From: Tenebrio molitor
Taxonomy: Eukaryota; Arthropoda; Insecta; Coleoptera; Tenebrionidae
NCBI RefSeq assembly: GCF_963966145.1
Contig: NC_091049.1
Span: 372,001-436,000, forward strand
DNA length: 64,000 nucleotides
Reading direction: 5' to 3'
The translations under genes were made by a program, and so were the position numbers. The notes below the pieces were generated by a model, which searched no databases, was not told the DNA's origin, and saw nothing but the letters and a program-made list of their open reading frames with translations. Within the stretch, counting starts at the first letter, position 1. Each line of letters starts with the position of its first letter. Below, in pieces: positions 58,660 to 64,000 of the stretch.

Positions 58660-59302
58660 TCATTGCCCCGGCCCCGACAACGATTTGTCCATAAACTTCT
58701 TTTTGGCAAAGCACAACCACCACTTGCTTGGCTTGCCCTCTTCACCAAACACCTTGTCCACAACCCTCAGCCCGACCTCCTGTCTCAGTTGCGTCAGATA
58801 CGCCCTCAAGAACTCGGCGTCGTTTGGCGATTTCGCCCTGCTGTAGACCGAGTTTAAGGGGAAACCTGGGTCGCCGGGAATGTCAAATCGGGAAATCGCC
58901 AATGTGTACATTTCATTCTGGCCCACATTTTTATTGGCGCACCTCTGCAGTTTCTTCAGGCACTCGGTGATGTACAGGGTTATGTAAATCAACAAGCGGT
59001 CAGCCTCCGACTGCAAGGGAATTTGCAAAATTCAGTCGGAACAAAATGGGAGGGGCTCACCTTGATTTCATAAGTACGAAAGAAAACGTTTGCTTTGAAG
59101 TAGTACAGGGCTTCATCTATGATGTCTTGTTCGGAGGATTGACCGGAAAAAATCGGGGCAGGACCTCGGAATTGTGTCTTAAAAGGCAAAATTGCTGTGT
59201 TTCCTACTGACTGTTGGTGGTCCAAAAAAACTGAATGGTACGCCTACAATAAATGAAATGAGGGGCAAATAATCAAAGACTGCAAAGCATATCTACCGGC
59301 AT
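58660..59302 (-). CDS. Arpc3: Actin-related protein 2/3 complex subunit 3 (ARPC3, p21-Arc)
   Basis: A structural subunit of the seven-part Arp2/3 complex, which nucleates branched actin filaments in the cytoplasm. Three exons: 59297-59302 (only ATGCCG, then donor GTAGAT), 59061-59243 and 58660-59010, with introns of 53 and 50 bp. Joined length is 540 nt (179 aa), against about 178 in human. Signatures include MPAYHS at the start, FKANVFFRTYEI, LIYITLYITECLKKLQ, PGDPGFPLNSVY and the family's C terminus KPSKWWLCF...KSLSGPGQ. The frame joins are exact. It is divergent from GPN3, with about 1.1 kb between the two start codons that includes a MITE. No defect seen. Confidence 0.95.
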
Positions 59303-59766
59303 CTCAACCCTTTCCAATTAATCACGCCGAAAACACGATTTACTATCAATTTCCTCAAATTTATCAAACCTCTTCTGAATTAGTCAGAGATGGTAATGCA
59401 GGCATCTGTCAACAAAATGTCAAATTATTTTACCTTTTATTTACGAATTACAGTACAATTGCAACCTGCTCGACCACCTTAACAACATTCGATCGATTAT
59501 TCAATTTTTTATGGTGATCTTAAATAAATTAAAACTTGGTTTTACGATTATAACCTCACTTTTTGAATAATTTCGTTGAGGAGTTCGGGACGTAGCGAGC
59601 GTACTTATATGTCAGTGTTGCCAGATTGGGGGATTTTCCTCTATTTTTGAGGCATAATTTTCTCATTGGGGGGTAAAATAGGGGGAACAATTGTTTCGGG
59701 TATTTTTTGAAGGATTTTTTTACACGCGGGGATAAAATGGGGGAACAGTCGAATAGTGGAAAGCTA

Positions 59767-60095
59767 CAGTATTATTCTAAATGATTGTAGTCGAAGCTGG
59801 CCATGCCCATGTTATTAAATTTTTGCCGATTTCATGTGAACTCTCAATTTTTGTCACTGTCAATGTCATTTTTTAGGTGAAAAGTGCGGTGATGAGAATA
59901 TTTTTAATTTTTTTTTTAATTAACGATGTAATCCAAAAATGTTGCGTTGTTTTGCACCCAATTTAACTCCTATGTCTGAACGGTGTGTACTCACTTATTC
60001 ACATCACTTTGATGCTTTTTATACGGAGCGGCAACCATAAATTTTACATTCAGTTTTTAGGCCTACTTGGACTACAACCATTTAGAATAACCCTG
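59767..60095. mobile_element. MITE family C copy 2
   Basis: The same as 40582-40908 in the same orientation. It shares ATTCTAAATGATTGTAGTCG and GGCCATGCCCATGTTATTA, and ends AATAACCCTG; TA flanks both ends. Its first bases have decayed (CAGTATTATTC). It lies between the divergent ARPC3 and GPN3 genes, about 315 bp upstream of the GPN3 start. Confidence 0.85.
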
Positions 60096-60410
60096 TAATT
60101 ATTTGCAGATTTTTTCAATTTTTAATTGTAATGGGTACGTTCTTTTATTCACTAGTGTGTCTACCAGGTGAAGTTACCAAAACGGCAAAACCGTTCTTAT
60201 TGTTCTTAATCGTTTTGGTGGAAACACTTGGGGTATTTTTTTTTAAATCTTGCAGATTTAGGGTATTTCGACATTTTATTTGGGGGAAACCAGGTCGGAC
60301 ATCTGGCAACACTGCTTATTTCTGTCATAACAAACGTGTTACTGTATTCCTAACCTAAAATTTAAATTTGTGTTATTCCGATTTATTCCCAGCGCAGTTG
60401 ATAAGTAAAG

Positions 60411-61295
60411 ATGCGCTACGCGCAACTCGTTATAGGACCCGCAGGTAGCGGCAAGGTAACTCAGTTTTCGACTTTCGATTCGTCGTCAGTTCCTTCAAAA
60501 TCTCGATTCCAGTCTACATACTGTTCGGCCCTGGTCCAACACGGAATCGACGCCAAACGAGCGATAGAAGTCGTAAATTTGGACCCCGCAGCTGAACACT
60601 TTGACTACCAACCAATGGTGGACATCAGAGAGTTGATCCATGTGCAAGACACGATGGAAGATGAAGAACTGCATTTTGGCCCCAATGGGGGCCTCGTTTT
60701 TTGCATAGAATACCTGCTGGAAAACTCGGACTGGTTGCGCGACAAACTGGGCGAGGATGAAGACGACTACATTTTGTTCGACTGCCCTGGCCAAATCGAG
60801 TTGTACACGCACCTCACCGCCGTGAAAAAGCTGGTGAAGCAGTTGCAAGACTGGAATTTCAACATTTGCAGCGTGTTTTTGGTGGACGTTCAATTCATGA
60901 CCGACGGGGCCAAGTTTTTGTCAGGAACTATGGCCGCGTTGAGCGTCATGGTCAATCTAGAACTACCCCACGTGAATCTCCTGTCGAAAATGGACCTGCT
61001 GAGTAAGGGGGCAAGGAAGAGGTTGGAGAGATTTTTGGAACCGGACACCCACGCGATTCTGGGCGACATCGATTTGAGCGGCTCGAACGCGTTTAACGAT
61101 AAATATAAAAAACTGTCAGAGGCGATCGGGGGGTTGATCGAGAACTACTCTCTGGTCAGGTTTCTTCCGTTGAATCTGAAGGACCAGGAGAGCGTCTCGG
61201 ACATTTTGGTTACCATAGACAACGTGATACAGTATGGAGAGGATCAGGACATAAGGACGCGAGACTTTGAGGAAGCTGACGATGATGGTGATTAA
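60411..61295 (+). CDS. Gpn3: GPN-loop GTPase 3
   Basis: A small GTPase that works with GPN1 in assembling RNA polymerase II and bringing it into the nucleus. Exon 1 is 60411-60455; exon 2 is 60513-61295. A 57-bp intron (GTAACT...TTCCAG) splits the P-loop, which after splicing reads GPAGSGKSTYCSAL. Spliced length is 275 aa, near the usual 280-odd. Other motifs: VVNLDPAAEHFDY, the diagnostic GPN in HFGPNGGLVF, DCPGQIELYTH (G3) and LLSKMDLLS (G4); the acidic tail EEADDDGD is typical. The intron is a multiple of three with no stop, so the unspliced frame also reads through, but it would put 19 residues between the P-loop K and S. AATAAA at 61436. Convergent with SPPL3. Confidence 0.95.
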   Translation: MRYAQLVIGPAGSGKVTQFSTFDSSSVPSKSRFQSTYCSALVQHGIDAKRAIEVVNLDPAAEHFDYQPMVDIRELIHVQDTMEDEELHFGPNGGLVFCIEYLLENSDWLRDKLGEDEDDYILFDCPGQIELYTHLTAVKKLVKQLQDWNFNICSVFLVDVQFMTDGAKFLSGTMAALSVMVNLELPHVNLLSKMDLLSKGARKRLERFLEPDTHAILGDIDLSGSNAFNDKYKKLSEAIGGLIENYSLVRFLPLNLKDQESVSDILVTIDNVIQYGEDQDIRTRDFEEADDDGD

Positions 61296-62017
61296 TTGTG
61301 TTTACATAATTTATTTTAAATTTATACTTTTTTTATATAAAACAATAACACAAAATACTAAACTAAATCTACAATCTTACTATGAAATTGTTTTTATCAT
61401 CGTTAAAGCAAATCATAGATATGAGTATAAATATAATAAAAATAATGGTACAATGATGATGAAACGATCGCTTTAAAGTATAAAAAAAATCACAAGGTAT
61501 TTACAAAAAAACGAATTTGTTGTTACTCAATTGCACAAAATAGGACAGAAGTGGAAAGTAAATCGAGGCGTGTAAGTAGGAATTATCACAGAAAAAGAAT
61601 TTGTTCTTATTGAGTTTCTCTTTTCCGAACCGAAAAACAAAACTGTTAATCCACATTACCACTTACGTTACTAGTTTAAAAAAAATACTGACTTACGTGA
61701 TGCTGGCGGGCAATTTCGACTCAGGATTTGTTCATGTTGCGGCAACAAATTCTATCAGTTTTGAGACGGTCGTCTCGAGAGGGGGGAGGATTCGCGTCGA
61801 AATTGCCCCAAAGTTCATGGTGTGATAATAAAATAAAATTGTTCCTAACAGTTGATAATATCATTTTATCTGAAATTGACGATAGAGCTATACATTTTCT
61901 TTTCCTTAACATGTAATATTAATGAAAATTCGTTTAATTTGTTCTTTAAATGCACAGGCATCCACTATTCATTTAACACTTGTTTAAATCTACAAATTTA
62001 AGTTAACAAACAGTCTA
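61296..62017. other. Intergenic DNA between convergent GPN3 and SPPL3
   Basis: About 720 bp holding the two 3' untranslated regions. AATAAA at 61436-61441 probably ends GPN3. Short frames here have no domain support. Confidence 0.6.
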
Positions 62018-64000
62018 TCACACATCTTGCAGATGCTTGGAGACGGTCAGAGATTTGAACGGTTCCGACCACATTCGTCTCAGATCGCCCTAGATTCAGA
62101 CAAATTAACGTGAGAGTGGCCGAAAAGGGCCCCGATGACGATTCAAAAATCAAAATTCCAATTCTAATTTGCATTCCGTTAATGTTTTTTTAATCTGAGC
62201 GGTCTGTCACACTCTGAATCAACTCTTCACCGCTACAATTGTGTTGGAAATCGAGCGTTAAAATTAGTCGAGCGCGTTACGTATTTGTGTTATGTTCCGT
62301 TGTTTTTTTTTAACAAATACCAACGTACAAAAAAGTTTGCACGCGCTGTACAGCAAACCGCAACAGGACGTGGAAGAAAATCGCATCCTTTCGCACAACC
62401 GATTTCATTCTAAAACCGAGGTGATTAGTGATTTTGGGAGAATTTGATTGTGAAGGTCAACAACTCGGAGAACTTCAATGTTCAATGTTAACTTGTCACT
62501 TGCCCGGCGCATCCACCATTTTCCAATCTGATGCTTGCGATTTATGTAACACAAATGTTTTGTGGATAATTAATTTAAAAAAAGAACACTAATGTTGAAA
62601 AATAAAATTAATTTCACTGTGAAACTGATTATGTCAAATTTAATACCAACACAACGGACTGACAAACGAAAAGTAACTACAATGTCGACATAATTCGGAT
62701 CGGAATATCCGGCAATTTTTAAATTTGAACGGCCAATTTGTTGCCAACATCGAGTTATTTTGGTTGATGATTAATCGAGAAATATTGATGTTGGAAAATT
62801 GGGTGAATCGTAATTTGCAATTGCTTTGCCGATACCAACACAACGGATTAGGGGAGGAAAAATAACTAGAATGTGACCGGCGCATCCGCCATTTTTAAAA
62901 TTTGAATCGTCAAATTGAGCGATGCGTTGCTTACCTTCAAATACGCCATGGTGAGTAGAGGCAATAAAGTGAATGGAACTAAATACAACAACGCCGGCTG
63001 GGCCGCTTTGAATACTTCTGAGCTGACAGTCGCCGTCAACAAACCGAGGAAATAACCCAAAAGCGAACAATGGAAATACGTAAGTCTCGACCCCGTCAGC
63101 CCTTGACTCTTCTTGTAAGCGTCGTACCGCAGCACAAAACACAACAACAAACCTGGCATCACAATATCACCTAAACCTGCAACAGGCGCAACCTGAGAAA
63201 CGAGTTGCGAATGGACGTGCGACCAACCTAACATACTGAAGTGACCGCTATTATGGATACTGGGGAAAACGAGTTTGCCTGGCAGACTCAGTTTGGGGGC
63301 CTCTTTCGCTACGCCGCCTATGTGTAGTTTCCGGGCGACCAGGCCGACTGGATTTTCCGCCGGTCGCGTCGCCACTTTCACCATCACGTTTGTACTGAAT
63401 ATATATGAAGAGAAGAACACCCAGAAGACGTCATAGATGAGGAGTCCGGTGAGGAGGAGGGTGGACACTTTGAGGCTTGGCAGACGCACGAAGGCTATGA
63501 AGGCGACGCACAGGCCCATACCCATAGCGTCCATCAACAACCAGTGACCTACAGAAAACAATTGGTGAAATGTCAAACTGTTACCAACTTAACTCACCCG
63601 TGAGCACCCATATGCACACGATGAAAACCGACAGCGAGAAGGAGAGGAGTTCAGCGGCGGTGAACCTCCCACACATCCCGAACGAGATCTTGTTCCCATC
63701 TGAACAGGGCCTTATGATGTATTGACACATTGGCAGCAAGAGAAACGCTAAAGCGACGGTCGCTATGACTAGAAAAACAACTGGTAAAAATCGGCCGTGA
63801 CAGGCAGCGGTACCAACTCACTCGCCGTACAAATGGCGAACAGCATCTGCATCGAGTCGAAAAAGAAAAACATGACCAACAAGGAGATGCTAGCACCTAG
63901 GGGTAAACACAGAGCTTGCATTGTATCGAGAGTCTGTACGTTGTTTTCAGTCTGGACTTGCTGGGACGGGTTCAAAAGGCAGTTGGTGCTGCCGTTCGCC
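62018..64000 (-). CDS. Sppl3: Signal peptide peptidase-like 3 (SPPL3), N terminus beyond the window
   Basis: A GxGD intramembrane aspartyl protease of the Golgi that clips type II membrane proteins such as glycosyltransferases. Exons, 5' to 3': 63822-64000 (continues past the edge), 63598-63768, 63228-63548, 62935-63176 and 62018-62089, with introns of 53, 49, 51 and 845 bp. Catalytic motifs: YD in LLIYDVFWVF, GLGD in MLGLGDIVMPG (formed across the 51-bp intron) and PAL in AAQPALLYLVPF. The last exon encodes GDLRRMWSEPFKSLTVS and then KHLQDV, matching the family's GDLRRMWSEPF tail. About 327 residues are visible against 385 in human, so roughly 55-60 N-terminal residues are missing off the edge. 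The 51-bp intron has no stop and is a multiple of three. The 845-bp intron holds diverged repeats (CGGCGCATCCRCCATT at about 62506 and 62879). Confidence 0.95.

Overview
The window looks like a chromosome segment from an insect, most likely a beetle. It is AT-rich, genes are sparse, introns are tiny (49-59 bp) with GT-AG ends, and conserved single-copy animal genes sit in a sea of short inverted-repeat (foldback) elements. The beetle assignment is an inference from the style of the repeats and transposon proteins, not a proven placement.

Host genes. (1) An ERG-type voltage-gated K+ channel gene (seizure/KCNH family, minus strand) has coding exon 1 at 32861-32936 and the PAS-domain exon 2 at 16215-16445, separated by a 16.4-kb repeat-filled intron; the channel core was not found and probably lies left of the window. 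(2) An unrecognised 181-aa multi-pass membrane protein lies at 45123-45668 (-). (3) A compact right-hand cluster holds ARPC3 (Arp2/3 subunit 3, 58660-59302 -), GPN3 (RNA polymerase II assembly GTPase, 60411-61295 +) and SPPL3 (intramembrane protease, 62018 to past the right edge, -). ARPC3 and GPN3 are divergent; GPN3 and SPPL3 converge. These three do unrelated housekeeping jobs (actin nucleation, Pol II import, Golgi glycosyltransferase shedding).

The most unusual object is at 9084-13686. A 4.6-kb unit is bounded by a perfect 25-bp inverted repeat and carries, head to tail on the minus strand, (a) an intact 1015-aa reverse transcriptase with an N-terminal C2H2 finger, a YLDD polymerase core, a CCHC knuckle and an R2-like PD-(D/E)xK endonuclease, and (b) a Crypton-like tyrosine recombinase interrupted by one 59-bp intron. 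Joining an R2-like RT/endonuclease to a tyrosine recombinase inside terminal inverted repeats is not an architecture I know: DIRS-type elements use a different RT plus RNase H. Two relatives of the RT occur without recombinase: a 5'-truncated but open copy (21187-23523 +) inside the channel-gene intron, and a short decayed fragment (34971-35246 -) close to that second copy.

The rest is accessory: clusters of foldbacks (about 2.3-3.3 kb), several MITE families with paired copies, a 23-bp minisatellite (37111-37210) upstream of an unknown ORF (37501-37932), and a transposon graveyard at 38.4-40.4 kb (P element, Tc1-like, Jockey-like LINE, possible SINE). Large stretches (43-45 kb, 46-54 kb) show no convincing gene.
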